DNA of 64,000 bases from Io17-Chloro-G2 sp963663135 (GTDB taxonomy: Bacteria > Chloroflexota > Dehalococcoidia > Lucifugimonadales > UBA3495), in the NCBI GenBank assembly GCA_963663135.2, contig CAXXRM010000005.1, forward strand, positions 434,001 through 498,000, written 5' to 3'. The first letter of the stretch is position 1, and each line of letters opens with the position of its first letter. The notes under the pieces were generated by a model. That model had not been told where the DNA came from. It ran no database searches and was given only the letters and a program-made list of their open reading frames with translations. Made by a program: the position numbers and the translations under genes. Shown here one piece after another: positions 17,448 to 25,225 of this stretch.

Positions 17448-18479
17448 CTACCGGCGATATTCATCGCCGCAGTCACCGATGAGGTCATAAAGGTTCCGGG
17501 ATTTGGCCAGGACGTCATCAATCCGGGCCAGGTCGTCGGGTTCCATGGTGAAGTCAAACACCCTGGCGTTGGCCTCCCGGTTGTCGGAAACCCCAAGGCG
17601 CACACCCACTATCGCGCCGGCCACCTCCGGGCGGTCTAAAACGTAGCGGACCGCCAGGTTCGCCACGCTAACTTGGCGCTGGTCGCTGATTGCCTTCAGT
17701 ACTCCAAGCAGATCCTGGAATAGCTCCCAACCTCCCCAGGCGTCGACCATTTGCTTGTACTTCTTCAATGAGACAGTCGTAAGCTCTCTTGCGCCGGGCT
17801 CCGGTTGCCCCAGGAACCGTTCCGACAACAGGCCCCCGCATAGCGTCCCGTAGGCCAGCAGGTGGACTTCATGGTCTTGGCAAAACTCGACCATCCGCAC
17901 TTCCGGCCTTCGATCGATAATGGAATATTGGACCTGATTGGACACCACCCGTATGCCCTCGTCGGAAATCCGCGATAGCCGTTGGGTGTCAAAATTGGTC
18001 AACCCCAGGTGCCGGATTTTACCGGCATCCCGCATGTCGGATAGGTGCGCCAGGGCGTCCAGGTAATTCTCATCCTGATAGTCCCACCAGTGGAACTGCA
18101 ACAGGTCAATGGCATCCACGTCCATCCGCCGCAGGGAGATGCCAATATTGTTTTCCACGATCTGCCGGGTCATGGGCCCTGGGGCCGGGACCCACTTGGT
18201 GAAGGCCTGGAAAGTCGGAAAATCCTGTTCGCCTCGGTCAGCCAACAAGCGGCGTCGGAATTCCCCAATAAAGTCTTCGGCCGGGCCGTAGTGGTCTGCC
18301 AGATCCCAGGTGGTAAACCCTGAATCCAGGTAAGAAAACATCGCTTGGACGGCGGCCTCGGGATCGATGCGCCCGTGGGCGCCGGAGACCTGCCACATGC
18401 CGTTAAGTATTCGGCAGATGCTCAAGTCCCCGGTTAGGTCAAATCGGCTGGAATCCGGAAGTTCCATTTCAGTCTCCAT
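17448..18479 (-). CDS. Aldo/keto reductase
   Basis: A 343-residue NADPH-dependent (alpha/beta)8 barrel oxidoreductase. The catalytic tetrad can be placed: Asp and Tyr in WDLADHYG, Lys in AFTKWVP and His in LLQFHWWD. The cofactor end shows GVRLGVSDNREAN near residue 295. The start at 18479 (METEMELP) is uncertain; ATG 18467 has a GGAG at better spacing. Upstream lies repeat copy D, downstream the amidase. It would reduce an aldehyde or ketone; the substrate is not predictable. Confidence 0.87.
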   Translation of the reverse strand: METEMELPDSSRFDLTGDLSICRILNGMWQVSGAHGRIDPEAAVQAMFSYLDSGFTTWDLADHYGPAEDFIGEFRRRLLADRGEQDFPTFQAFTKWVPAPGPMTRQIVENNIGISLRRMDVDAIDLLQFHWWDYQDENYLDALAHLSDMRDAGKIRHLGLTNFDTQRLSRISDEGIRVVSNQVQYSIIDRRPEVRMVEFCQDHEVHLLAYGTLCGGLLSERFLGQPEPGARELTTVSLKKYKQMVDAWGGWELFQDLLGVLKAISDQRQVSVANLAVRYVLDRPEVAGAIVGVRLGVSDNREANARVFDFTMEPDDLARIDDVLAKSRNLYDLIGDCGDEYRR

Positions 18480-18633
18480 CCAGGATCACTGCGTGATTCG
18501 GCGTGCTCGACCGGTGTCGGGGAGCGTAGTACCCCGGCTGTCCGCCGCCGGAGTTTTAGCCAAGTGTACCATTCGCAATAACAAGCACGGCGTCAACCTT
18601 CAGGGTCTTTGAGTTGCCATTGAATCCCCCACC

Positions 18634-18825
18634 CGTCATTCTCGCCGCAGCGGGAATCCAGAACTCTTTTTGTCCTTGAAGCACCTTCCGGTGTCCAGCG
18701 CATGGCCATGCGGTAAAGGCAACGGCAGGGGCGAGGCTTGCCCAAACCTGGTGTGTCCCCGTTACCATAGTCGTGCCGGCGCACGGGAAGCGCTCCGGAT
18801 TCCCGCTGCGGCGAGAATCACGGGA
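18634..18825. repeat. REP-pair element, copy D
   Basis: The 18480-18931 gap is mostly repeat. A forward core (CGCCGCAGCGGGAATCCAG, 18643-18661) and a reverse core (tccggattcccgctgcggcg, about 18794-18813) bound an interior that is the reverse complement of copy A's interior, with shared blocks such as ccggtgtccag, cggcttgccc/aggcttgccc and ccccgtt. The flank cattagaatgtgaatacc (about 18890) and cagggcaatcgcatcttaac (18917-18936) match outer ends of other copies. Confidence 0.8.
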
Positions 18826-18931
18826 GGTGGGCGCGGCCGGTTAAACGGCGATCAACCGTCACTTTGTATCCGGGATTCGCGGTCACATTAGAATGTGAAT
18901 ACCGTGAGTCAACCATCAGGGCAATCGCATC

Positions 18932-19240
18932 TTAACCAGGCAGGACTTTGAGCAGGTAGTCACCACGCCAGCCGGCGTTGGGGCGTTTGCCTTGGATACC
19001 GGTTTTGGGGCTGGACGCCTTCTTGAGCAGGTTGTGGGAAATCTGGCGTAGGGTGTCCAGGTTTTGGGGAGCATGGTCCTTCCGGACCCGGCGTTGTTCC
19101 TCACGAAAGCTCACGTGCAAGGTCGAGTGCAGTGAATCCTCGAGGCTCCAATGTTGCCGTACCGCCTCCAGCATCTTCTCGGCCGGGGCCCTCAGGCTGC
19201 TGATGTAGTAGCGGGACTGGACCGTGTCCCCGTCCCCTGT
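18932..19240 (-). pseudogene. ISAs1-family transposase, C-terminal fragment
   Basis: The minus-strand frame ending at 18932 encodes the C-terminus of an ISAs1-type DDE transposase: SRYYISSL, HWSLEDSLHSTLHVSFREE, the HAPQNL segment, GIQGKRPNAGW and DYLLKVL are typical. The N-terminal two thirds, with the first two acidic residues, is missing. The ORF's own first 50 residues (open to 19390) show no family similarity. No terminal inverted repeats of an IS were recognised. It is a relic abutting a REP-pair element. Confidence 0.8.
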
Positions 19241-19414
19241 TTGCGGTGCGCCCGCCATCGCGAGACGGCAATATAGTTCCCACGCAGAGCGCTCAGATAC
19301 TGCCTCACAGGGACGGGACTGCCGCTGGAGATAACCGCGATTTCGTTCGTCTAATTGGTTCCAGGTAACCTTTAACACGCTGAATCCCAAGAGCCGGACC
19401 CAGGTCCAAGATTC

Positions 19415-20617
19415 TCAGCTTCGCCACGAAAGGACCCAATTGTAAGCTGACCTTTTCGATATCATCCAAGCACCTTCCGGAATGAATGTCGGAGGACTGA
19501 AGAGAGCACGGATATGTAGATCGTGAATTGAAGGATGACCTAGCTGGTCCCACTGATCAAGAAGTTCAATCAACTGACCACAAGCCGCATCATTCCCGTA
19601 AACCACCACTCGTTCAGGGTGTCCATCCGATAGCACAGCGGCGCTCATGCTGTCGATGTCAATAAGCCCATAACCGAAACCTCGGAAAAGACTGCTCTGA
19701 GACGATGAAAAAACGCTAAAGATTCTTGGGTCAACCGTAAGGAACATGTAGAGGCCGGACAAGATGTTCTGAGTATGAAATTGCCCTTCTAGGGAGCGCC
19801 CGGTTTCGCGGAGCATGACATCATGGGTAAACAGCCGGTTTAAGTCCCGACGGTAAGTCTGGTCGTCCCACTCCAATCCTATAGTCATTTGCAGGGAGTC
19901 GTCGGGAGGAACGCCAATTGGGAAATATCCTTCGGCTCTTTGCCCAATCCCGCGAATCGGAATAAACGTACATAGTGCCGCAGACAAGCCGTTAAGCTCA
20001 CCGTTTCGCTTTTCAAGCGCCACACTTAAACTGAATCCTTTGAACCATAGCGGGATTACGATTATCCCACCATCCTTCAACTGATCAACCCAATGAGGTG
20101 AAACATCGTAGGCGCCCACGGTTACTATAATACGATCATAAGGTTGGTCTCCGGAAAAGCCTTCGAATCCATCCCCACATATGCACTTGACATTGTCGTA
20201 CCCAGTTTTGGTTAAGTTCCCGGCGGCCTCATCTATAATGTCCTGGTCAATGTCCACAGTGATGACGCTACCGCTTTCGCCGACGATATGAGCCAAGATT
20301 GCTGCGTTGTAGCCCGTACCCGAACCTATTTCCAGCACCCGAGCGCCGGGTTCCAAGCCTAATTGCTCGATCATGATAGCCATCATTCGGGGTTGAGTTG
20401 AAGAACTAATAGGTGTTCCGGCATCCCAACGAATAAAAACCGGTTGGTCTGAATAGGCAGTAGCGATATCGACCCTTGGGACAAATAAGTGACGCGGTAC
20501 TTTTTCGAAAGCTTGCCGTGCTGCCCGGCTACCAATAGCGCCCCGCTCAAGGAGGTTTTGAACCAGGACGCTTCGTAGGTTCTCGGCATCTTCCTGTTTT
20601 CTTGATTCGGTTGACAT
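19415..20617 (-). CDS. Protein-L-isoaspartate O-methyltransferase with C-terminal extension
   Basis: A 400-residue SAM-dependent methyltransferase. Residues 1-200 match PCMT: HLFVPRVDIATAYSDQP, the SSSTQPRMMAIMIEQL segment and motif I VLEIGSGTGYNAA. Ordinary Pcm is about 210 residues; here nearly 190 more follow, with the acidic IGLEWDDQTY and a C-terminal part I cannot assign. Extended PCMTs occur as maturation enzymes in peptide clusters, but no precursor gene is visible. ATG 20617 has AAGGAG seven bases upstream, which rules out the longer frame to 20686. Its setting between two transposase fragments suggests acquired DNA. Confidence 0.82.
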   Translation of the reverse strand: MSTESRKQEDAENLRSVLVQNLLERGAIGSRAARQAFEKVPRHLFVPRVDIATAYSDQPVFIRWDAGTPISSSTQPRMMAIMIEQLGLEPGARVLEIGSGTGYNAAILAHIVGESGSVITVDIDQDIIDEAAGNLTKTGYDNVKCICGDGFEGFSGDQPYDRIIVTVGAYDVSPHWVDQLKDGGIIVIPLWFKGFSLSVALEKRNGELNGLSAALCTFIPIRGIGQRAEGYFPIGVPPDDSLQMTIGLEWDDQTYRRDLNRLFTHDVMLRETGRSLEGQFHTQNILSGLYMFLTVDPRIFSVFSSSQSSLFRGFGYGLIDIDSMSAAVLSDGHPERVVVYGNDAACGQLIELLDQWDQLGHPSIHDLHIRALFSPPTFIPEGAWMISKRSAYNWVLSWRS

Positions 20618-20793
20618 CCAACGCTCCTTCCAAGGCGCAAAAAATTCGGGATTTCTTAATTCGTGAACATCGGCCAATGTGCCCAAACCTCATTCATTCT
20701 CCCACCAAATCGCCTCGGGAGAGTACTTAGCATTTAAGCAGCAGAATAAAGGCACGTAGAATTGAGGCATTCGAGCGGTGACGACCTGCGGCG

Positions 20794-21229
20794 GTGGTGG
20801 CGCATGAGGAGGAAGTTGCGGAAGTGGCCCGGTGGTCTGAGGGGATTGAACGGACGCACCGGTGCGTTGCAGGACGATTCCGGCGCCCCGAACGACGCCG
20901 GCAGGCGCTGGACTATCTGAAAGGGCTGCTCAGCCCAGTGGAGCGCGGGAACGGTTGGCAGCTTGCGGAGCAGGCGGGGGACGCCACCCACGCCGGGGTG
21001 CGGCGCCTTCTGTCCACATACCGCTGGGCTGCGGACCTGGTCCGCTACGACCTGAGAAGCTGGGCGCTGGGGCGACCGGGTGATGCCGATGGGGTGCTCC
21101 TGGTGGACGAAACCGGATTCCCGACGAATGGGAACACGGCGGAAAGAGTGCAGCGTTAGTGCGGCGGGACGGCGGGACGGCGGGACGGCGGGACGGCGGG
21201 TCGGATCGAAAACTGTCAGATCAGAGCGG
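20794..21229 (+). pseudogene. IS701-family transposase, N-terminal fragment
   Basis: The frame from 20794 encodes the start of an IS701-type transposase: RRPERRRQALDYLKGLL, GNGWQLAEQAGDATHAGV, QRLLSTYRW-like RRLLSTYRWAADL and the DDE Asp in VLLVDETGFP. It stops at TAG 21156-21158 directly after VQR. Downstream, in the same frame and after an 8-bp repeat expansion, the family peptide GTAGRIENCQI reappears, so the fragment really reaches about 21229. The stop, the expansion and the missing 3' half make it dead. No inverted repeats were recognised. Confidence 0.82.
21163..21202. repeat. Octanucleotide tandem repeat (ggcgggac)
   Basis: Four perfect ggcgggac units (21163-21194) and a fifth with one change (ggcgggtc). 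They sit inside the IS701 remnant and duplicate codons of its GTAGR segment. Three 8-bp units keep the frame. Confidence 0.85.
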
Positions 21230-21310
21230 TCCAACATCGCAAATGGCTGTGCCACTTTCGGACTCTATCCAAACCAATCCGAAAGATTCTTGATCTTGGG
21301 AGTAAAGGAA

Positions 21311-21335
21311 AGGCCCAAGTTTGGACCTTGGGCCT
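21311..21335 (-). terminator. Intrinsic terminator after the HEPN-like gene
   Basis: AGGCCCAAG / CTTGGGCCT stem with a 7-nt loop. Read on the minus strand it is followed by TTCCTTTACTCC and lies 58 bp past the stop at 21393. The sequence before the stem (ctctcaggcgatg on the minus strand) is repeated at the terminator at 21945. Confidence 0.65.
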
Positions 21336-21392
21336 CATCGCCTGAGAGAAAGTAAACTGCCAAGTGTTTTAGCTACGCATTAGCAAGTTGGT

Positions 21393-21773
21393 TTAACTCG
21401 CTAGGGCAGTAACGTCATTGATGTAGCGGTCTACAGAGTAAAGAAGATTTACGTCCTCTTCGTCAAACTTGCCATGATAGAAGCAATCACCATGCAAAGA
21501 GCCTTGGATATGGTAATAACGGGGAAGTATTTGCCAATCCCGAATTCGCCCATCAATTTTCGCTAGCTGTTTTAGCCTATCAGTAGTATGCGAACTCTTT
21601 TCAGGCTCCAGGTTCATCCGGGCCAAGATGCAAGCGTCCGAAGCCCTCCGAGTCGCGCACCACGCCTTTTCCGCAGCATCTCGAAAATCACCAGCTTCCA
21701 GCCTCTCTATCACCGCATGGTACAGTTGCCGAGCATCTTCAAAAATCTCTTGTGCGGGATTGGTGATGGTCAT
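21393..21773 (-). CDS. PaREP1/HEPN-like small protein
   Basis: A 126-residue, mostly helical protein. The segment GDFRDAAEKAWCATRRASDACILAR resembles the PaREP1/HEPN group, in which helices pair and an R-x(4-6)-H motif may give RNase activity; a possible counterpart is RYYHIQGSLHGD. HEPN proteins usually pair with an MNT nucleotidyltransferase, but none is adjacent, so a toxin role is not supported. ATG 21773 follows AGGGG. It has its own promoter, with a palindrome in the spacer, and its own terminator, so it is a monocistronic unit next to the IS701 relic. Confidence 0.6.
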   Translation of the reverse strand: MTITNPAQEIFEDARQLYHAVIERLEAGDFRDAAEKAWCATRRASDACILARMNLEPEKSSHTTDRLKQLAKIDGRIRDWQILPRYYHIQGSLHGDCFYHGKFDEEDVNLLYSVDRYINDVTALAS

Positions 21774-21838
21774 TGAGCGCCCCTAAGCACTTGCCGTCTA
21801 TTGCTGGAGATACCATGCGGGTACACCCTAACTGTTGA

Positions 21839-21868
21839 CATTAACCCCGCTAACGGGGCTATTATCAA
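21839..21868 (-). promoter_or_regulatory. Promoter of the HEPN-like gene with palindromic spacer
   Basis: On the minus strand, TTGATA (21863-21868), an 18-bp spacer and TTAATG (21839-21844). The spacer contains the palindrome CCCCG-ctaa-CGGGG (21845-21858), placed where a repressor would block RNA polymerase. Confidence 0.45.
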
Positions 21869-21944
21869 GCTCGGCCTCTGGTCTGGTTGAGCGCGTGGGC
21901 TGGCTTAGGCTTGTTTATTTTGGGTTATAATCCCCAAAGGAAAG

Positions 21945-21968
21945 GGCCCAAGCTATAAGCTTGGGCCT
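21945..21968 (-). terminator. Intrinsic terminator after the VOC gene
   Basis: GGGCCCAAGC / GCTTGGGCCT with a 4-nt loop. Read on the minus strand it is followed by CTTTCCTTT and lies 62 bp past the stop at 22030. It shares the stem and the preceding ctctcaggcattg with the terminator at 21311, so the two are copies of one module. Confidence 0.7.
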
Positions 21969-22029
21969 CAATGCCTGAGAGTTCATCCGGCTCCCACTAG
22001 GAAGGGAAAGTCCGGGTTCACACGACGGT

Positions 22030-22584
22030 CTACCGGCTGGCGACTGCGACCGCGTTCAACTCGCGAATAGCGTTGGCCGTTTCCGGGGTGGCTGGCTTGC
22101 CCATCTCGACGTTTTTGGCCACTTCGAAAGACCGACTTACGTCTGCCATAACCTCTTCGTCCGATTGGTCAATGTCGATTGGGATGCCGATCTGGGCCCA
22201 CGACTGATGGCCGGTCAGCCAGAACACCTCGGTGGGGTTGTTCTCCGGATCGCGGAAGTAGCAACCGATAGCGCTCGCATGACTAACGATGCGGTCCAGC
22301 TTGTACCCGCGCTCCAGGATGCGGCCCTTGAAGTCACGTAGATCATCGAGGGAATCTACGCGCATTGAGATCTGCTGGATCCAGTGCGGGTCCTCGACCG
22401 AAGCCCGTCCGCTAATCAGCGCTATCTCGTGGTCGACGCCCTCCGGGTCCGCACTGAAAAACGCCCCGAGCTGACCTACCTTCGTCAGGGTCATCCCCAT
22501 GAAATTCGCATAGAAGTCTTTCATGAGATCAAGGTCATGAACGTAGAAACCAATATGACCGAGGCCGTTGACTTTCGCTGACAT
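22030..22584 (-). CDS. VOC-family (glyoxalase/extradiol dioxygenase-like) protein
   Basis: A 184-residue vicinal-oxygen-chelate protein. GHIGFYVHDLDLMKDFY opens the first beta-alpha-beta-beta-beta module with the first metal His (about residue 10), and NPTEVFW supplies the metal Glu. At the place of the second ligand the protein has WIQQISMRV, with Gln instead of the His of extradiol dioxygenases. It is therefore more likely an isomerase, a lyase-like VOC enzyme or an altered dioxygenase. ATG 22584 follows GAGGAG. It diverges from the dienelactone hydrolase at 22960, and the pair would fit breakdown of an aromatic compound. Confidence 0.82.
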   Translation of the reverse strand: MSAKVNGLGHIGFYVHDLDLMKDFYANFMGMTLTKVGQLGAFFSADPEGVDHEIALISGRASVEDPHWIQQISMRVDSLDDLRDFKGRILERGYKLDRIVSHASAIGCYFRDPENNPTEVFWLTGHQSWAQIGIPIDIDQSDEEVMADVSRSFEVAKNVEMGKPATPETANAIRELNAVAVASR

Positions 22585-22740
22585 ATCTATCTCCTCTTCA
22601 ATTTTTTGTGAGCCAACCCAATATGCCCTTTTTTCCGGTTAGACATCGGAACTGAACACCATGGCAAATGGGGTTTTTGTATTGATTACCGTGAATTATA
22701 ACCCCTCTCGTTGCCTTTGGGCCAATGTGCACCTTGGCCT

Positions 22741-22882
22741 GGCAGGGGAATCGCACTTTAATCAGGCTCAGCTTTAGCACAGGCCATAATGCCGCGTTTC
22801 TGGCCCTCGTCACCTCCGGATTTCGTGCAGAGTCACTATTGACTGATGCCCCTCAAATCAAGATGCGATTGCCTTGCCTCAA
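22741..22882. repeat. Short inverted-repeat element between divergent genes
   Basis: Within the 22585-22959 gap, ggcaggggaatcgcacttta (22741-22760) is matched in inverted orientation at about 22855-22882, whose reverse complement reads ggcaaggcaatcgcatcttg. The GGCAATCGCATCTT motif also marks the outer ends of the REP-pair copies near 11150, 18920, 24720 and 28240. A TATAAT reading towards the VOC gene (22695-22700, minus strand) lies just outside. Confidence 0.55.
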
Positions 22883-22894
22883 CCATGTTCAGGC

Positions 22895-22923
22895 CTGACG
22901 GAGACAGGCTTTTCTGCTAGAAT
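22895..22923 (+). promoter_or_regulatory. Promoter of the dienelactone hydrolase gene
   Basis: CTGACG (22895-22900), a 17-bp spacer and TAGAAT (22918-22923), 37 bp before the ATG at 22960. Confidence 0.55.
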
Positions 22924-22959
22924 CCCGCTGGCAAAGAGCGAAAAATTAGGGAGGTCATT

Positions 22960-23691
22960 ATGCCTTCGTTCACGGACACTCTCAAAGTCAACGGCGAGGA
23001 CATGCAGATGTACGCCAGTATCCCCAGCGGGTCCGGCCCCCATCCTGCGGTGGTTATAGCATTTCACGTAGGCGGCGTTGACGAGTTCGACAAAGCCATG
23101 GCAGACCGCTTGGCCGGTGAGGGGTACGTGGCGGTGGTCCCCGACCTATTCCATCGTCTGTCTGAAGAGGTAATGGCTGGCCCTCGCCTGGACCGGCTGG
23201 GACACCTGAGCGATCCTGACATCATAGCCGACATCAACGCGTCGGTTGATTTCTTGAATGGTCAATCCACCGTGGACAGCGACAGAATCGGGATAACCGG
23301 GTTTTGCATGGGCGGGCGCGTCGTGTGGTTGATGGCCGCCTCCAACCCGATCTTTAAAGCAGCGACTCCTTTCTACGGCGGCGGCATCATGGACCCTTGG
23401 GGCGCAGCCACCGTCTCTCCCTTCGACTTGTCTGCCGGCATTCAATGTCCCATACTTTTCCACTTCGGCGCCACCGACGGTAATCCGTCACCGGACGACC
23501 AGGTGAAGCTTGATGCGGAATTGACCCGTTTGGGGAAGGAGCATACTTTCTACTCCTACGACGGTGCAGGCCACGCTTTCATGGACTTCACTAACGCTGA
23601 ACGCTATCACGAGGCATCCAGTGAGGCTGCATGGCCCCGCACGCTGGAGTTTTTTGCTACCCACCTCAAGAGTGCGGCGGTAGCCAGCTAG
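22960..23691 (+). CDS. Dienelactone hydrolase family protein
   Basis: A 243-residue alpha/beta hydrolase of the dienelactone hydrolase family, cytoplasmic. The catalytic triad is visible: the nucleophile Cys116 in GFCMGG, Asp173 in FGATDGN and His205 in GAGHAF. This Cys-Asp-His set is that of true dienelactone hydrolases, which open dienelactones in chlorocatechol breakdown, although many homologues act on other lactones or esters. ATG 22960 follows GGGAGG. It lies opposite a VOC-family gene and is followed by a terminator at 23733. Confidence 0.9.
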   Translation: MPSFTDTLKVNGEDMQMYASIPSGSGPHPAVVIAFHVGGVDEFDKAMADRLAGEGYVAVVPDLFHRLSEEVMAGPRLDRLGHLSDPDIIADINASVDFLNGQSTVDSDRIGITGFCMGGRVVWLMAASNPIFKAATPFYGGGIMDPWGAATVSPFDLSAGIQCPILFHFGATDGNPSPDDQVKLDAELTRLGKEHTFYSYDGAGHAFMDFTNAERYHEASSEAAWPRTLEFFATHLKSAAVAS

Positions 23692-23732
23692 ACCAAAACC
23701 CCTGGATTGCGCCGGGTAAACCAAGGACAGTG

Positions 23733-23764
23733 GCCGGACCCTCTCGCTTGAATGGTCCGGCTTT
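23733..23764 (+). terminator. Intrinsic terminator after the dienelactone hydrolase
   Basis: GCCGGACC (23733-23740) and GGTCCGGC (23754-23761) form a perfect 8-bp stem followed by TTT. It lies 42 bp after the stop at 23691. Confidence 0.7.
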
Positions 23765-23808
23765 CCATTTATCCAAAAGCAGCAATGGGTCGGAACGGCA
23801 AAGCCGAC

Positions 23809-24585
23809 CTACCGCTGCCCGATGAACTCCAGCACCAACCGGTTCCAGGTCTCCGGCTGCTCCCAGAAAGCGGAGTGTCCCGCCTCAAGGACCGATGCCG
23901 TTTGACAGCCGGGTATGTGGGCCGCGAACAACCGCATCAACGCCGGGGGCGAAAGCAAGTCTGCGCCTCCCATCAAGACCAGCGTCGGGACCGACAGGCT
24001 CTCCAACCGCTCGTAGGTTATCGGGACCAGCGGCGGTTGCCTGGCGCCATGAACCCCATCGGGGCGGGTGGCGTCCTCAATCGCCAGCCAACGGCGGACT
24101 CCCTCGGGATTCATGCCTCGGTACGATGGGCCAAGCTCCCGCAGCTCAACCGGCAGGTTCTGAATCTCCGGCGGACGCAGCCGTTGTTGGACCTCCAGGT
24201 ATTCCGCGTCCTGTACCCCGCCGATGGTGTTGGCGGCCACTAAGCTTCTGACCCGTTCCGGATGGGATAACGCATAGTCCAACCCGACAATACCGCCCGC
24301 CGCCGTGGCCACCAGGTGGCAGCGGTCCAGCCCCAGGTGTTCCAGCAGGCCATGTAAGTCTCCGCTAGGGTCGCCCGGCTGCGCTCCCGTTGGTGTTGGG
24401 CGGGACCTTCCCCAACCTCTGCGGTCGTAGGCCACGCACCGGAAGCCGGCCGCGGTGAACGCAGGCGTCTGATTGATCCAACAGTCGCTGGTCCCCGATG
24501 CGGCATGCAAGAAGACCACCGCCGCGCCGCTGCCGCCGGTGTCCTGGAACCACAGGTCAACTCCGGGTAGCTCTACGTAGGGCAT
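23809..24585 (-). CDS. Alpha/beta hydrolase lacking the nucleophile serine
   Basis: A 258-residue alpha/beta-hydrolase-fold protein with the usual landmarks: VVFLHAASG oxyanion loop (residues 23-31), YDRRGWGRS and the strand-helix following it, Asp209 in MGGADLL and His237 in EAGHSAF. The nucleophile elbow, normally G-x-S-x-G, reads LVATAAGG (91-98), with Ala95 at the serine position and Ala93 for the first Gly. The codons (gtg gcc acg gcg gcg ggc ggt) read cleanly, so a simple frame error is unlikely. It may be a non-hydrolytic member or use another residue. ATG 24585 follows TAGGAGGGG. Confidence 0.82.
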   Translation of the reverse strand: MPYVELPGVDLWFQDTGGSGAAVVFLHAASGTSDCWINQTPAFTAAGFRCVAYDRRGWGRSRPTPTGAQPGDPSGDLHGLLEHLGLDRCHLVATAAGGIVGLDYALSHPERVRSLVAANTIGGVQDAEYLEVQQRLRPPEIQNLPVELRELGPSYRGMNPEGVRRWLAIEDATRPDGVHGARQPPLVPITYERLESLSVPTLVLMGGADLLSPPALMRLFAAHIPGCQTASVLEAGHSAFWEQPETWNRLVLEFIGQR

Positions 24586-24629
24586 TAAGGGAACCCCTCC
24601 TATCAGAAGCAGCGCGTTGTACGGCCGGG

Positions 24630-24658
24630 ATGTTAGCTTGGGTCGTGAATTACGTCAA
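24630..24658 (-). promoter_or_regulatory. Promoter of the alpha/beta hydrolase gene
   Basis: On the minus strand TTGACG (24653-24658), a 17-bp spacer and TAACAT (24630-24635), about 45 bp before the ATG at 24585. Confidence 0.6.
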
Positions 24659-24719
24659 TTGCGGCGTGGAAGTCTGGAACATGGTCCAGGGTCTCACAAA
24701 CCTCCCACGGAATTGGGAT

Positions 24720-25046
24720 GGGCAATCGCACCCGAGATTATAGCCAATCCGCCCATACACTTCGCTCTGCGTGGCAGAAGGGCCTCAGGCCCCTAAGGTC
24801 TTTCGATTATCATCGAATCCCACGTCGCTTTTGCCGCAACGGAAATCTGGAGCCCATCTTGACTCCTACTTCCGCCATTCTCGCCGCAACGGGAATCCAG
24901 AGCCCTTTTCCCCATCCAACCTGGTGCGTGTCTGCAGGAATGTTCCAGGTGGGACGTCGACCTGTCCACCCGGTGCGTCTTAGTTGGCATAACAGTCTTG
25001 GCACATAGTCAGGGTTCTGGATTCCCGCTGCGGCGAGAATGACGGG
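24720..25046. repeat. REP-pair element, copy E
   Basis: The 24586-25225 gap holds an outer end (gggcaatcgcaccc, 24720), a module ctctgcgtggcagaagg (24771) shared with the copy at 13684, a degenerate core at 24823-24855, and the main pair: forward core 24873-24908 and reverse core 25011-25046. The interior is the reverse complement of the interior of copy F at 28395-28568, with blocks such as tcccacctgga and caggttggatggg. No gene is seen in this gap. Confidence 0.8.
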
Positions 25047-25225
25047 GGACAATCGAAAGACCATATTCAGGTCCCGCCTGTTCTTGCGGGCCGGTCTTTT
25101 ATGGGGCATACTCGGTTCCAACAGAGGCTCCCGGACGGTCAATCGAGCCATGGTGCCGCCCTCAACGGGCCATCGGCCGGGACTGATCGTTCGCCGGAGC
25201 AAATCCGGGAGAGGAGGTTTCTTCC

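Noticed and set aside
21331..21350. cctgagag sequence resembling a TPP or glycine riboswitch motif, also near 21973
   Set aside because: No other part of either riboswitch consensus is present. Both sites are explained by the repeated minus-strand terminator module.
21393..21773. HEPN-MNT toxin-antitoxin pair
   Set aside because: No nucleotidyltransferase or other antitoxin-sized gene is adjacent, and the HEPN motif is only approximate.
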